The notes: generated from the sequence alone by a model not told the origin. 64,000 nucleotides of DNA from JADJOY01 sp046331705 [NCBI: bacterium] (GCA_046331705.1 JAXLQJ010000006.1:1-64000), one strand, 5' to 3'. Shown: positions 16,371 to 27,953, numbered from the stretch's first letter. Translations and numbers: made by a program.

Positions 16371-18233
16371 TCATCGAGGGGTGGGGGGTGGAGAGCTTGC
16401 TCCTTCGACGCCGGCCAGCGGCAGGGTGAACCAGAACACGGCGCCGCCGTCGTCGTTGTCCTCGACGCCGATGCGGCCGCCGTGCGCTTCGACGATCTCC
16501 TTGGCGATCGAGAGGCCGAGACCGGAGCCGCCCGGCGGAGCGCCGGGTGCGCGAAAGAACCGGTCGAAGATCCGCTCGCGGAGATCGGCCGCCACACCGG
16601 GGCCGCGGTCGCGCACCTCGAACCGGACGTTGCCGTCCTCGAGGCGCGCGCCGAGCCGCACGGTCTCGCCGCTCGGCGTGAAGCGGATCGCGTTGGTGAT
16701 CAGGTTCGAGAGCACCAGCGCCATGCGGTCGCGGTCGGCCAGCACCTCGGGAAGGTCCACCACGACGTCGGCTTCGATCTCGACGCTGCGATGGCGGGCG
16801 TCGGCAAGGTGCGACTCGCGGGCTTCGTCGAGCAGCGAGGCGGCCCGCACGGCGTGCAGCGCCAGGTCCACCTTCCCCGACTGAAGCCGGGCCAGGTCGA
16901 GCAGGTCGTCGACGATGCGCTGGAGTCGCTCGCAATCGTCGCGGCCCGCGTGGAGCAGCTCGGCTTGCTTCGCGGTGATCGCGCCCGCCGCTCCCTCCAG
17001 GCAGAGGTGGATGGCCATGCGCAGCGACGTGAGCGGTGTCCGAAACTCGTGCGCCACCGTGGCCACCAGGTCGTTGCGAAGCTCGTCGAAGCGCCTGAGC
17101 CGGGTGACGTCCTGCAGAATCACGGTGACACCGGTGACACCGGCGCCGCCGTAGAGTGGGCTCGCCCGCGGCAGCAAGTAGGTGTCCACGCCGCCGGCGG
17201 GCAGGCGCACGGTCTCCTCGAAGCCGCGCGGCAGGTACGCGCCCCGTCCCGCGAGCACGTGCTCGACCACGCGCTCGATCGCGCTTCGCACCTCGGGCTC
17301 GGCGCGCACCAGCGGGCTCTCGCCGGCGGGCACGTGCCACGCGTCCAGCAGCTTCTCCGCCGCCTCGTTGAGGCTGGTCACGTTGCGCTGGGTATCGAAG
17401 ACCATCACCGCGTCCGGCAGGCTGTCGATCGCCGCTTGCGACGTCTCTTGGGCCTGGAGCAGGTCCCCGAGCGTGCTCTGCCGATACTGGGTCACGCGCT
17501 CGGCCATCTGATTGAACTCGCGTCCCAGCGCGCCGATCTCGTCCTCCGTTCGGATCACGGCGCGCACCTCGGTGTCGCCCTCGCCGAGGCGGCGGGCGGC
17601 ATTCGCGAGATCGTCGAGCGGGCGCAGCAACCGAGTGGTGAGGAACGACGAGGCGCCGAACCCGGCGAGCAGCGCGACCACCGAGACCAAGCTCATGAGC
17701 TGGTTCATGTGCGCGGCGCTCGCGAGCGCGGCATCGCTCTTGTGCAGCATCGCGTCCTGGTTGAGATCCAGGATCGCGTCGGCGTTTCGCTTCACCGCGT
17801 CGAACGCCGGCTCCAGGTCGGCGAAATAGCGCGCGGCCAGGTCGGGGCTGGTCGGCAGGGCGAAGAACGCGTCGAAGCGCTCGCGGTAGCGCGCCCACGA
17901 CTCGCGTAACCGCGCCGCGGCGTCGCGCTCGCCGGATTCGGTGATGTTGCGCTCCTCGACCAACAGCTCTTCGTCGAACCTCGGCCGATGCTTGGTGGCT
18001 TGCTCGATCGCCGCATCGCGGTGCCCGGCGACCACGAAGAGTGCCGCGCTGTCCATGCGCTCGATCGATTCCTTCATGCGCTGCGCCGCGAGCACGCTGC
18101 GGTAGTTGTCCGCCAGGATCGTCTGCGAGCTCTCGCCGAGCGCGGCCACCGTGTAGACGGAGATGCCGCCCACCGCGGCGAGCGCGATCCCCAGCGGGAT
18201 CTGCGCCAGGAGCAGCTTGGTGCGCAGGCTCAT
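16371..18233 (-). CDS. HAMP-PAS histidine kinase, kdp-linked
   Basis: A 620-residue sensor kinase. An N-terminal membrane helix (5-30), a periplasmic helical region, a second helix near 180-205, a HAMP domain (LLRPLDDLANAARRLGEGDTE), a PAS domain (AAIDSLPDAVMVFD) and an H-box VAHEFRTPLTSL (His about 393) are visible. The ATPase domain has N-box NLITNAIRFTP and G-box GGSGLGLSIAKEIVE. Its start overlaps the stop of the truncated KdpD by ATGA, so it is part of the kdp operon and probably supplies the kinase module that this KdpD lacks. The likely output is potassium-limited induction of kdp, through a regulator not certainly identified here. Confidence 0.88.
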   Translation of the reverse strand: MSLRTKLLLAQIPLGIALAAVGGISVYTVAALGESSQTILADNYRSVLAAQRMKESIERMDSAALFVVAGHRDAAIEQATKHRPRFDEELLVEERNITESGERDAAARLRESWARYRERFDAFFALPTSPDLAARYFADLEPAFDAVKRNADAILDLNQDAMLHKSDAALASAAHMNQLMSLVSVVALLAGFGASSFLTTRLLRPLDDLANAARRLGEGDTEVRAVIRTEDEIGALGREFNQMAERVTQYRQSTLGDLLQAQETSQAAIDSLPDAVMVFDTQRNVTSLNEAAEKLLDAWHVPAGESPLVRAEPEVRSAIERVVEHVLAGRGAYLPRGFEETVRLPAGGVDTYLLPRASPLYGGAGVTGVTVILQDVTRLRRFDELRNDLVATVAHEFRTPLTSLRMAIHLCLEGAAGAITAKQAELLHAGRDDCERLQRIVDDLLDLARLQSGKVDLALHAVRAASLLDEARESHLADARHRSVEIEADVVVDLPEVLADRDRMALVLSNLITNAIRFTPSGETVRLGARLEDGNVRFEVRDRGPGVAADLRERIFDRFFRAPGAPPGGSGLGLSIAKEIVEAHGGRIGVEDNDDGGAVFWFTLPLAGVEGASSPPPTPR

Positions 18234-19387
18234 CGCTCGGCTCGATGTTCCTGAGAGGTCACGATGTGGAGGTCGAAGCCTTCCGATTCCTCGACCAGCC
18301 GGCGCACCACGTCACGACGCCGCATGCGGCTCAGCCACGAGGAGGACGGCCGCCCCACGACGATGTCGCTGACGGCGTGGGTGCGCGCGAAGTCGAGGAT
18401 CGCAGGAGCGGGGTCGTGCGCCTTGAGCTTCACCACCTCGGCGCCCAGCTCGCGCGCCAAGGCGATGGCGTCGTGAAGCTGCCGCTGTGCGGTCGCGTCG
18501 ATGTGCAGCGGGTCCTCCCCCGGGGTCTGGACGTACACCATGTACCAATCGGAGTTGAGCCTCCCGGCCATCCGCGAGCCGCGCCTGAGCAGCTCGCGGG
18601 CGCGCGGCGAGGCCGACGCGATGCACACCATCACGCGCGCGGCCCCCGGCCGCGGGCCCCCGCGCCCACCGTTGGGGCTGGCGGGCTGGGCGGCGCGCTC
18701 GACGCTCTCCGCCACCTCGCGCAGCACCAGCTCGCGCAGCGTGGCGAGATTCGAGTCCTTGAAGAAATGGCTCAGCGCCCAATCGATCTTCTCGCCGGCG
18801 TAGATCTTGCCCGCGCGCAGCCGCTCGAGGAGATCCTCCACGGCGAGGTCCACGGTGACCACCTGATCGGCGAGCTTGAGGAAGGTATCGGGGACGGTCT
18901 CGTGGATGGTGACGCCGGTGGCCCGCTCCACCAGATCGTTGAGCGACTCGAGGTGCTGGACGTTGAACGCACAGATCACGTTGATGCCGGCTTCCAGCAG
19001 CGCCTCGATGTCCTGGTGCCGGCGCAGGTGAGTGCTGCCGGGGACGTTGGTGTGCGCCACCTCGTCGACGATCGCCACCTGCGGCTGGCGCGCGAGGATC
19101 GCCTCGAGGTCCATCTCCTCGATGACCACGCCCCGATACTCGATTCGCCGGCGCGGCACGCATTCGAGGGAGCCGATCAGCGCCGCGGTCTCCGCGCGGC
19201 CGTGGGTTTCGACCAGTCCCACCACGACATCCACGCCGCGCTTCACGAGCGCGTGCGCCTCCTCGAGCATCCGATAGGTCTTGCCGACTCCCGCCGCGAA
19301 GCCCAGATAGACCTTGAGCCGGCCGCGCTTGGCGCGCTCGACCAGCTCGAGGAAGTCTTCGGGACGTTTGCGTTCGGTTGCGCTCAT
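18230..19387 (-). CDS. kdpD: KdpD sensory module without kinase domain
   Basis: 385 residues covering only the front part of KdpD: the KdpD domain with Walker A GFAAGVGKTYRML and DEVAHTNVPGS (about 1-215), and a universal-stress-protein-like domain (about 235-380; VMVCIASASPRARELLRRGSRMAG). The membrane helices, GAF and histidine kinase parts of full KdpD (about 890 residues in E. coli) are absent. The separate histidine kinase gene that overlaps its stop codon probably replaces them. It senses potassium or osmotic state and c-di-AMP in some relatives; whether this one does is not shown. Confidence 0.9.
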   Translation of the reverse strand: MSATERKRPEDFLELVERAKRGRLKVYLGFAAGVGKTYRMLEEAHALVKRGVDVVVGLVETHGRAETAALIGSLECVPRRRIEYRGVVIEEMDLEAILARQPQVAIVDEVAHTNVPGSTHLRRHQDIEALLEAGINVICAFNVQHLESLNDLVERATGVTIHETVPDTFLKLADQVVTVDLAVEDLLERLRAGKIYAGEKIDWALSHFFKDSNLATLRELVLREVAESVERAAQPASPNGGRGGPRPGAARVMVCIASASPRARELLRRGSRMAGRLNSDWYMVYVQTPGEDPLHIDATAQRQLHDAIALARELGAEVVKLKAHDPAPAILDFARTHAVSDIVVGRPSSSWLSRMRRRDVVRRLVEESEGFDLHIVTSQEHRAER

Positions 19388-19394
19388 GCCGGAT

Positions 19395-20000
19395 CTACTC
19401 GGGAGGTGGGCCGGCCGATGGTGCACCGAATTGACGGTCGAGGGCCAGGTTCACGCGCAGCACGTTCACCGTCGGCTCGCCCAGGAACCCGAGATCCCGC
19501 CCTTTGACGTGGGCGCGAAGCACGGCTTCGACGCGCTCTGCGGACACGCCGCGCGCCTTCGCGATGCGCGGCACCTGCCAGAACGCCGCCGCAGGCGAGA
19601 GGTGCGGATCGAGCCCGCTGGCGGAGGTGGTGACGAGCTCGGCGGGCACGGTGCGCGTCGCGTCCGGATTCGCCGCCAGCAGTCGCTCGACGTCGGCCGC
19701 CACCCGGTCACGAAGCTTTCGCGACGTGGGTCCGAGGTTCGAGCCGCCCGAGGCGGTCGCATCGTAGCCGCTCGCTCCCGCGGCCGAGGGGCGTGGCTGC
19801 AGGTAGCCCGGATTCGTGAAGGGCTGGCCGATCAGGCTCGAGCCCACCACCTCCCCGTCTTCCCGTTTCACCAGGCTCCCGTTCGCCTTGGCCGAGAAGA
19901 GCCCCTGTGCCACGGCGGTGATGGCCAAGGGATACAGAAGGCCCGTCAGCACGAGCGTGACGACGGTGGTCCGGATCGCAATCGAGAATTCGCGTTTCAC
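19395..20000 (-). CDS. kdpC: Potassium-transporting ATPase subunit C
   Basis: The chaperone-like subunit of the Kdp K+ pump, 201 residues. It has one N-terminal membrane helix ([22 protein letters not shown]) and the family motifs [18 protein letters not shown] and SNLGPTS, with DPHLSPAAA towards the end. GTG start. It lies 19 bases after kdpB and 7 bases before kdpD. Confidence 0.95.
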   Translation of the reverse strand: MKREFSIAIRTTVVTLVLTGLLYPLAITAVAQGLFSAKANGSLVKREDGEVVGSSLIGQPFTNPGYLQPRPSAAGASGYDATASGGSNLGPTSRKLRDRVAADVERLLAANPDATRTVPAELVTTSASGLDPHLSPAAAFWQVPRIAKARGVSAERVEAVLRAHVKGRDLGFLGEPTVNVLRVNLALDRQFGAPSAGPPPE

Positions 20001-20019
20001 GGTGTTCTCCCTGCCGGCC

Positions 20020-22071
20020 TCAAACGAGGCCGATCACGCTCAGCGCGACGTCGATGATCTTGATGCCGAGGAACGGTGCGAGCACGCCGCCCACGCCGTA
20101 GATCAGCAGCGAGCGGCGAAGCAGCGCCGCGGCCCCGATGGGCCGATACGTCACGCCGCGCAGCGCCAGCGGAATGAGCAGGATGATGATGATCGCGTTG
20201 AAGATCACCGCCGCGAGAATCGCGCTGAGCGGCGAGGTCAGGTGCATCACGTTGAGCGGCGCGATCTCCGGGAAGACGCCCATGAAGATGGCCGGCAGGA
20301 TCGCGAAGTACTTGGCGACGTCGTTGGCGATCGAGAACGTGGTGAGCGTGCCGCGGGTCATGAGCAGCTGCTTCCCGACCTCCACCACCTCCAGCAGCTT
20401 GGTGGGGTTCGAGTCGAGATCCACCATGTTGCCGGCCTCTTTCGCGGCCTGGGTGCCGGTATTCATCGCCACGCCCACGTCGGCCTGAGCGAGCGCGGGC
20501 GCGTCGTTGGTGCCGTCGCCGGTCATCGCCACGAGCTTGCCCTTGGCCTGCTCCTCGCGGATGAAGCGCATCTTCATCTCGGGTGTCGCCTCGGCCAGGA
20601 AGTCGTCGACCCCCGCCTCGGCGGCGATGGCACCCGCCGTGCGCGGGTTGTCGCCAGTGATCATCACGGTGCGGATGCCCATGGCGCGGAACCGCGCAAA
20701 GCGCTCCTTGATGCCTTCCTTCACGACGTCCTTGAGGTGGATCACACCCAGGATCTGCCGTCCGTCCGCCACGGCCAGCGGCGTGCCGCCCGACGAGCCG
20801 ATGCGGTCGGCGATGTCACGCAGCTCCTTCGGAACCGAGCCTCCTTGGGACTCGACCCATTGCGCAACCGCGTCCACGGCGCCTTTGCGGATCATGCGGC
20901 CGTCGAGGTCGCAGCCGCTCATGCGCGTCTGCGCGGTGAACGGGATGAAGTGGGCGCCGATGCCCTGGATGTTGCGGGCGCGAATCGCGAACTTCTCCTT
21001 GACCAGCACGACGATGGAGCGGCCCTCGGGAGTCTCGTCGGCGAGGCTCGCGAGCTGCGATGCGTCCGCCAGGTCCTCCGTCCGCACGCCCGCGACGGGG
21101 ATCAGCTCGTGCGCCATGCGGTTGCCGAGGGTGATGGTGCCGGTCTTGTCGAGCAGCAACGTGTCGACGTCGCCCGCCGCCTCCACCGCGCGCCCGCTCA
21201 TCGCGAGCACGTTCTTCTGCAGCAGCCGGTCCATGCCAGCGATGCCGATGGCCGAGACGAGCCCGCCGATGGTGGTGGGGATCAGACAGACCAAGAGCGC
21301 CACGATGACGGTCGTGGAAAGCGTGATTCCCGAGTAGAGGGCGAGCGGTACCAGCGTCACGCACGCGAACAGGAACACCAGCGTGAGCCCCACCAGCAAG
21401 ATGTGCAGCGCGATCTCGTTGGGTGTCTTCTGGCGCGCGGCGCCCTCGACCAATCCGATCATGCGATCCAGAAAGCTCTCGCCCGGGTTGGCGCCGATCC
21501 GCACCACGATCCGATCGGACAGCACCTTGGTGCCGCCCGTGACCGACGACCGGTCGCCGCCGCTCTCGCGGATCACGGGCGCCGACTCGCCGGTGATCGC
21601 CGACTCGTCCACCGACGCGATGCCCTCGATCACCTCACCGTCGCCGGGGATCAGCTCGCCCGCGTCGACGATCACCACGTCGCCCTTCTTGAGAGCGGAA
21701 GCCGGCACCGTCTCCTCGCGCCCCCCTACCTGGCGGCGCGCCGTGGTCTCCTTGCGCATGCGCCGCAGTGTCTGCGCTTGCGCCTTGCCGCGCCCCTCGG
21801 CGACGGCCTCCGCGAAGTTCGCGAACAACACCGTGAACCACAGCCAGAGGCAAACCGCTCCCGTGAACCATCGCGGCGCAGCGCCAGCGGGGGCCGCGAC
21901 CACGTCGCGGATCCACACCACGGCGGTGAGCACCGCGCCCACGCCCACCACGAACATCACCGGATTCTTGGCGAGCAGCCGAGGATCGAGCTTGACGAGG
22001 CTGGCCAGGGACGCCTGCCGCAAGATCGCGGGATCGAACAGCGACTGCGTCGACTTCTCGTGGCGACTCAT
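20020..22071 (-). CDS. kdpB: Potassium-transporting P-type ATPase subunit B
   Basis: The catalytic subunit of the Kdp pump, 683 residues, full length. Phosphorylation motif [15 protein letters not shown] motif (ITGESAPVI), and hinge [10 protein letters not shown] with [18 protein letters not shown] are all present. It overlaps the end of kdpA by ATGA. The gene is intact, but its partner kdpA is truncated in this sequence, so the pump could not work as assembled here. Confidence 0.97.
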   Translation of the reverse strand: MSRHEKSTQSLFDPAILRQASLASLVKLDPRLLAKNPVMFVVGVGAVLTAVVWIRDVVAAPAGAAPRWFTGAVCLWLWFTVLFANFAEAVAEGRGKAQAQTLRRMRKETTARRQVGGREETVPASALKKGDVVIVDAGELIPGDGEVIEGIASVDESAITGESAPVIRESGGDRSSVTGGTKVLSDRIVVRIGANPGESFLDRMIGLVEGAARQKTPNEIALHILLVGLTLVFLFACVTLVPLALYSGITLSTTVIVALLVCLIPTTIGGLVSAIGIAGMDRLLQKNVLAMSGRAVEAAGDVDTLLLDKTGTITLGNRMAHELIPVAGVRTEDLADASQLASLADETPEGRSIVVLVKEKFAIRARNIQGIGAHFIPFTAQTRMSGCDLDGRMIRKGAVDAVAQWVESQGGSVPKELRDIADRIGSSGGTPLAVADGRQILGVIHLKDVVKEGIKERFARFRAMGIRTVMITGDNPRTAGAIAAEAGVDDFLAEATPEMKMRFIREEQAKGKLVAMTGDGTNDAPALAQADVGVAMNTGTQAAKEAGNMVDLDSNPTKLLEVVEVGKQLLMTRGTLTTFSIANDVAKYFAILPAIFMGVFPEIAPLNVMHLTSPLSAILAAVIFNAIIIILLIPLALRGVTYRPIGAAALLRRSLLIYGVGGVLAPFLGIKIIDVALSVIGLV

Positions 22072-22492
22072 GATCCGAACACCTTTCCGTTGCCGGCCAG
22101 GAAGTGCTCGACGACCGGGCCGAGGCAAAGCGCCGGGAAGAACGTCAACGCGCCCACGATCACGACCACGCTGACGAGCAGCACGACGAACGTGGTGCCG
22201 TTGGTCGGGAACGTTCCCGGACCCGCGACGACGGTCTTCTTGCCGACCATCGAGCCGGCGATGGCGAGCGCCGGCAGGATCATCCAGAAGCGGCCCGCGA
22301 GCATCGTGAGCCCGAGGGTCACGTTCCAGAAGCCGGTGTTCGCGTTGAGGCCGGCGAACGCGGAGCCGTTGTTTCCGGCGCCGCTCGAGTACGCGTAGAG
22401 GATCTCGCTCAGGCCGTGCGGCCCGGCGTTGTTGAGCGACGACACGCCGTAGGGCGCCACCGCCTTCAGCAGCGCGGTGCCCGGCTGGCGGC
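22068..22492 (-). pseudogene. kdpA: kdpA, C-terminal fragment only
   Basis: About 140 C-terminal codons of the K+-channel-like subunit KdpA (usually 550-600 residues) remain: [43 protein letters not shown]. Upstream of about 22492 the reading frame switches to the reverse complement of the FAD monooxygenase. The missing N-terminal 75 percent is nowhere in the window. Because the cut coincides with the edge of the error-rich inverted copy, this is more likely a mis-join than a real deletion. Confidence 0.9.
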
Positions 22493-23253
22493 ATCGGCCA
22501 GGCGGTGGTGGAAGGCGAAGGCGGAAGCTCCCGATCGCATCCACCCGCGCCGGCTTCGAGACCGGCCCGCTCGAGCAGTCGCTGCACGTCCTCGATGGCG
22601 AGGCGGGCGGCTCGTCCATCGTCGCCACGATGCGTGGTGCCCGCCGGGCTGGCGACGGCTCGAGGAGGAAGAAGGCGTCCTCGGAGAAGATCGAGCGGCC
22701 ATGCGCAGCCGGCCCTGGCGCACGAAGAACTGCTCGTAGCCTGCCGGTGAAGCCGATGCCCTGCGCGGCCGCGTACGCCGTCGGCACCGGCCAGCAGGCG
22801 CAGGTCGACGCGGATCCCCGCTCGCCGAGGCGCCACCATCACCGAGACGCCGTGGGCGTCCTGCAGCACGCCGCTCACCGCACGGGAATCCACTCACCCC
22901 AGCTCGCGCAAGCGGCGGGGAGCTCGACTCGGTGACCTGCTGGGGAATCTCAGCATTGCGGAGCTGAGTGGGCAACGTCGGGCTGGTCAGCCGCGCCCGG
23001 TCAGGAGCGGCGGCACGACGTGGCCGCGCGCGCCTGGCGTCACCCCCGGTTGCTCGAGGACTCCTCCAGCGTGCGGGCGTGCACCACGGCCGCGCGTGAT
23101 GTTAGCGCCCTCGGCGATGCGATCGATGAGCACGAACGGGATGCCCCGCGCGGCGGCGAGGACGCAACCGAGCGTGAGCCCGGTGGGTCCGGACCCCACG
23201 ATCAGCACGTCGGTTTCGCCAGGTAGCTCGCGGTTCGATCGAACGGTCTCCAT
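22493..23253 (-). pseudogene. FAD monooxygenase copy, frameshifted and truncated
   Basis: The first ~60 percent of the gene at 5646. It starts at the same [10 protein letters not shown] and keeps the GSGPTG dinucleotide motif. An extra Ala codon breaks the following Rossmann segment, and several single-base shifts follow. It joins the kdpA fragment at about 22493. The changes near the junction are the heaviest in the arm. Confidence 0.9.
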
Positions 23254-23537
23254 GTCTCTCGTCTCCCGGTGGCCGCTCGCCTGCGCTACGCGCACGAGGC
23301 GGCGATGTCACGATCCCGAGGAACGCTCGCGGGCCAGGCGCCGAGCCAGGCCGGCGCTCGATCCAATCGACGCGCGGCGCGCGGATTCGCGCGGCGATCC
23401 GGGTGGAGTCGTCGTGCGCTCCGGGTGCGCGGCGACTGTGCACGGATGCGCTTGCGCAGCGATGATCACTCGTGCGCAGCTCGTCGCCGTCGCTCCGCTT
23501 GAGGCACCGGGCGCGTCGCGGCAAGAATCGCCGACGC

Positions 23538-25101
23538 GTGATCTCGAAGCCGGATTCCTCCGACACGGAGCTGCTCGAACGTCTGCTGGCGCTCGACGAG
23601 CTGTTGCCGACGTTGGCCGGCGTGCTCGACGTGCGGCAGGTGTTCGAGCGGTTGTCCACCCTCGCGCGAAGGGTGATCGCTCACGACATGCTGCTCATGA
23701 CGTTGCTCGCCGACGATCGGGGCCACGTCACGGTACGCGATCACCGGCGGCGAGGGGACGTTTCCGCCACGGTGATCGCGCTCACCGGGCAGAAGGTGCT
23801 CGCTCGCTCCCTCGTGGGAGGAGTCACGTGGTGGCGGACATGCAGGCCGAGCCCTCGGGGCGGAACTTGCCGCCGGGCCAGAGCGGATACCGGGCTCGGT
23901 TGATGGTTCCGCTGCGCCTGCGCGGCGAGCACTTGAGGGGCGCTGGACTTCTTCTCGCTGCGGACCGACGTGTACCGGGACGTCGACGTGCTGGTGGCGC
24001 GCCGCATCGCGGATCACGTGGCGCTGGCGTTGTCGCATCAGCAGTTGGCCGAGGAGGCGGAGCGGGCCGCCGCGGCGCGCGAGCGCGCGGCGGCGCTCGG
24101 TACGCGCTGACGGCGGAGGTCGATGCGCCGGGCACGGACGAATCGTCGGCGAATCCCCGGCGTGGAGGGCACGCGCTGAAGCAGGCCGCCCAGGTCGCCG
24201 TCACCGATACCACCGTCTTGTTGCTCGGCGAGTCCGGGACCGGAAAGGAAGTGTTGGCACGGCTCATCCACCGGGTTTCCGCTCGCGAGCAGGCACCCTT
24301 CGTGGCGGTGAACTGTGCCGCGCTTCCCGAGCAGCTCCTCGAGTCGGGGCTCTTCGGGCACGAGCGTGGTGCGTTCACCGGAGCCTGGCCGCGAAGCGGT
24401 CAGATCGAGCTGGCGGAATCCGGCGTGCTCTTCCTCGACGAGGTGAGCGAGATGAGGTCAAACGGCGCAAGCGAAGTTCTTGCGCGTGCTGCAGGAGCGT
24501 GAGTTCCAGCGTCTCGGTGGGACCCGCACGATCAAGTCCAACGTACGCATCATCGCGGCCACGAACCGGGATCTCTCGACGGCGATCGCGCGCGGAGGGC
24601 TTCCGCGAGGACCTCTACACCGGCTGAACGTCTTCGAGATCGCGCTGCCGCCGTTACCGCGATCCAGGCCGAGGACATCCTGCCGCTCAGCGACGCGTTC
24701 CTCCACGACATCGCCCGATCCGCTCGGCCGCGCGCCGGCTCGGCTTCTCCTGGGACGCGCGTCCGCTTCTGCTCGGGCACGACTGGCCGGGAAACGTGAG
24801 GCAGCTGCGGAACGTGCTGGAGCGCGCCGCCATCGTCTGCGAAGACGGGATCATCACGCGCGAGCAACTGTCGCTGCCGGCTCGGGTGGGAAGCTCGGCA
24901 CCATCGCCAGGCAACGAGACGGCAGCGAGCGAGACGCGGATGCTTCCGCCACGCCGATGGCGCTCGCGGCCCTCGAGCGCGCGGCGATCGAACGCGCGCT
25001 TGCCGAGGCGCGCTTCAACAAGTCGAAGGCCGCCCGCGCGCCAGGGCTCACCACGCCAGCTCTACGTGCGGCTGCGCGGATACGGCCTGGACCGCGTGAT
25101 C
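23538..25101 (+). pseudogene. Sigma-54 activator copy, frameshifted
   Basis: Corresponds to the GAF sigma-54 activator at 3777-5357. Pieces of the GAF domain, Walker A (GESGTGKE) and LFLDEVSE persist in different frames. The sigma-54 loop GAFTGA is reduced to GAFTGAW by a following loss, and the C-terminal helix-turn-helix is altered. It cannot make a working protein as written. Confidence 0.9.
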
Positions 25102-25216
25102 CTCGACGGCAGGCACGGCGCTTGCTCTCGCAGCGCACGATCCGGCAGCAGGTGTTCCGATGCGTGTGCGCGGAAGCCCCCGCCTCGGCTGGGCGTGCTC
25201 GTGAGATCGAGGAAGC

Positions 25217-25815
25217 ATGCGACGAAGCGGCGGCGCTCGGCTCGTTCGTGCGATGGTCTGCGCCGTGGCGCTCGCGGCGCCAGCCGCGGCGTGGGCCGGA
25301 AGAATCGGGCTCGGGCTCCGTCGGACGACCCCTCGCGGTGGGGGTGCAGCTCGATCTCTTTCCGACGATCGTCAGCGCCGCGAATGGCAAGCTCGGACAC
25401 GCCGCAGATCTGGATCGGCATCAGTGCCTGCGATTGCGGCTGATCGGCGCCCATCTGGAGCCGCCCGATGCGTTCGCCTTCGACGACGACTTCGAGACCC
25501 GACGTCCACCGTGCTCGCCGCGGTGGTCGACTACACCTTCGGCGAGCGATTCGACCCGGGTGGTGGCTGGCTGAGTGGCGGCTTCGGTGTGGGAGCGCAC
25601 GGTGCGGCACGAAGGCTCGCGCGACGAGCTCGCTTGGACATCATCGAGCGATCGGCGATCGAGATTTACATCTTCGCGGGTGACTTCGTCAGTCCGTGGC
25701 TCGGCGTGCACGCGACGCTGAACCCCGAGACCATCGAGGGCGCAGGCTTCGAATACGAGCCGCCCGCCGTCGTGGCGAACGCGTCGTCAAGATCGGCTGG
25801 TTCTCGGCCTGGTGA
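25217..25815 (+). pseudogene. Beta-barrel protein copy, frameshifted
   Basis: Matches the exported barrel protein at 3043-3654. The start MRRSGGARLVRAM and the C-terminal segment before the stop are recognisable, but several base losses shift the frame in the signal peptide and in the middle. Confidence 0.88.
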
Positions 25816-25870
25816 AGGCCGCGCGCCGCGCGAGCCGGGATGGCCGACGCCGCTGTCGCGGCGCCGCCGA

Positions 25871-26198
25871 TCAGCCGCCGCAGATCACCGGGCACAGCGC
25901 GCGCGGGGACCTCGATCCGCCGGTCCGGAGCGCGTCCCTCCGGCAAGTGGACGCGCAGCGTGGTGGGATGCTCTCCCAGGTTCGCGCACGAGGAACAGCC
26001 AGCGCTGTCCACGCACAGCCAGTCGTCCGGTGTCTCGAACGCCGCTCAACCTTCGGTCATCCGTCCGTCGGCGTCGAGGGGCAGGTAGTCGGCCGCCAGC
26101 GCCCCGAGCTCAGTGCGGCTGGGGCCACCGACTTGGCGCAGCCACAGGCGGAGAAGCATCGCGATGGCGGCGATGGGCGGAAGCGTGCGTCGGCTCAT
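25871..26198 (-). pseudogene. Small Cys-rich lipoprotein copy, frameshifted
   Basis: Matches the gene at 2645-2983. The CVDSAGCSSC cluster is intact, but the lipoprotein signal region and the segment after it carry deletions, so the start codon at 26198 and the cluster are not in one frame. Confidence 0.85.
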
Positions 26199-26363
26199 GG
26201 TTGCAGGGTCTCCTCCAGCGGATCGCGCTGCAGGTCAGGCTGGGGCGCGACTGTCGCATGCTGTGCCGCTGCGCTGGAGCGCGTCACGAGGTCGCATCGC
26301 GCAGTTGACTGCATGGACGGCGACGCGCGGCGTGGCGATGTTGTCCTCGTCATGAAGGGCGGC

Positions 26364-26803
26364 ATGCGTTCGACGGTGGCGTTCGTGATCTGCCTCGCGG
26401 CGTTCTCGCTGGGCGCGTCCACGCCTGGTACGGACGTGGATCGCGAGGCGTATCGTGTCGCCCACGATCTGATGAGCCCGTTTTACCCGGGCCACCCTCG
26501 CCGATTGCCCCAGCCCGTACGCGCGCGAGGTGCGTCGGGAGGATTCGGGAGTCGCTCGCGAGCGGCATGACGGCGAGCAATTGACGGCCCGCGTCACCAG
26601 GCTCGGCGACGGGTGCGCGGGCGGCCGCGCAACAGCTGGGGCTGGGCCATTCCCGCGCTCGTCACGCTCGGCGGCCTCGTCGTCGCCTTCGCGGTCATCC
26701 GCCGCCTCGCGCTGCAGCCGGTGCGACGCGCGAACGAGGAAGTCGCCCTCTTCGCCGAGCGCCGCTCGCGAGGCTCGACGGCGAGCTGCGCGCGCTCTCG
26801 TGA
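26364..26803 (+). pseudogene. CcmH-like gene copy, frameshifted
   Basis: Matches the gene at 2027-2491. The signal peptide is readable, but the segment SPFCPG becomes SPFYPG followed by a frame change, removing both conserved cysteines. The RegA-type box that precedes the intact gene is also lost here. Confidence 0.88.
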
Positions 26804-26815
26804 TCGACGCCCGCG

Positions 26816-27939
26816 TCAGGGCAGCGGAGCGGCGAAAACGTCGGATCGCTGACGAGCTCGGGGTCGGTGAGGGATTCGAGGAAAGCGATCAAGTCCGCCT
26901 TCTCGCTCGGCGCCGAAGCCGCGCAGTGAGTCTTGGGCAGGCTGCGCGCGCCATCGCCCGCGAGCTGGCCCAGGTGATGACCGCCCCGCCGCGGGCGTAG
27001 TGGTCGACGACCTCGGCCAGCGTGGCGATCGAGCCGTCGTGCATGTAGGGCGCGGTGACGGCCACGTTGCGCAGGCTGGGCGGACGAAATCGGCCCATGT
27101 CGGCGAGGTCGGTGGTGACCGCGTAGATCGGGATTGTCCGGCAGGTACGCGCCGTGACCATCGAGGTTGTAGAGCCCGTTGTTCTCGAACTTGGGCGGAT
27201 CGTCGATCTTGCCTTCGCGATGGATGGCGCCCGAGAAGTCGAGGCCGCCGTGGCAGTGGTCGCATTCGAGGCGACCGGCGAGAAGAGATCCATGCCGCCG
27301 AGGCGAATCCGAAGGTGCCGCGGGCTCGCCACCGTAGACCGCGCGGTCGTAGGGCGAACGTCCCGTGACGACGGTGCGCTGGAACGCGCCGAGCGCGCGG
27401 GTGAGGGTGGCGATGCTCACGGGCTCGTCGGCGTGATCGGGAAACGCGGCCTGGAAGCGGGCCGGGGTGTCCGCGTCGTTCTCGAGCCGCGCGACCAGCT
27501 CGTCCTCGCCGCCCACGAACCCGAGCTCCACCGGACGCTCGCCGAACATCGGCACCAGCGCCTGGTGCTCGAAGGTCGTGAGCAGCGGGTTCGCCCAGGT
27601 GAGCGCCGGCCGATAGGCGGCGTTGGCGATCGACGGAGAGTTGCGCGGATGCGTCTCGCCGGTGAGCCCACCGAATTGACCATCGGTGAACAGCTCTCGC
27701 CGGCGGAACCGCAAGACTGCGTGCCGTTCCGCGACAGGCGCGTGTCGAGGAGCCTCCGCCCCGAGCTCCACCTTGGCATCGGTCATCGGGTTGTCGTCCG
27801 GGACGACGGGGTCGGGAACCCGGGCGGAGGCTGCCAGTCGTAGGATGTGGTGGAGGGTGCGACGAGGTGGCGTTTCCGCACGCCACCCCGGCGCAAAAAC
27901 GCACCCGGCCGGCAGGAGCACTCGTCCAGTCCCGCGCAT
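26816..27939 (-). pseudogene. MbnH-like dihaem peroxidase copy, frameshifted
   Basis: Matches the gene at 848-2014. The first haem motif is destroyed, while the second (CDHCHGG) and the MHDGS region survive in different frames. Several single-base losses are spread across the gene. Confidence 0.9.
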
Positions 27940-27953
27940 TGCAGCTCGTCGTT

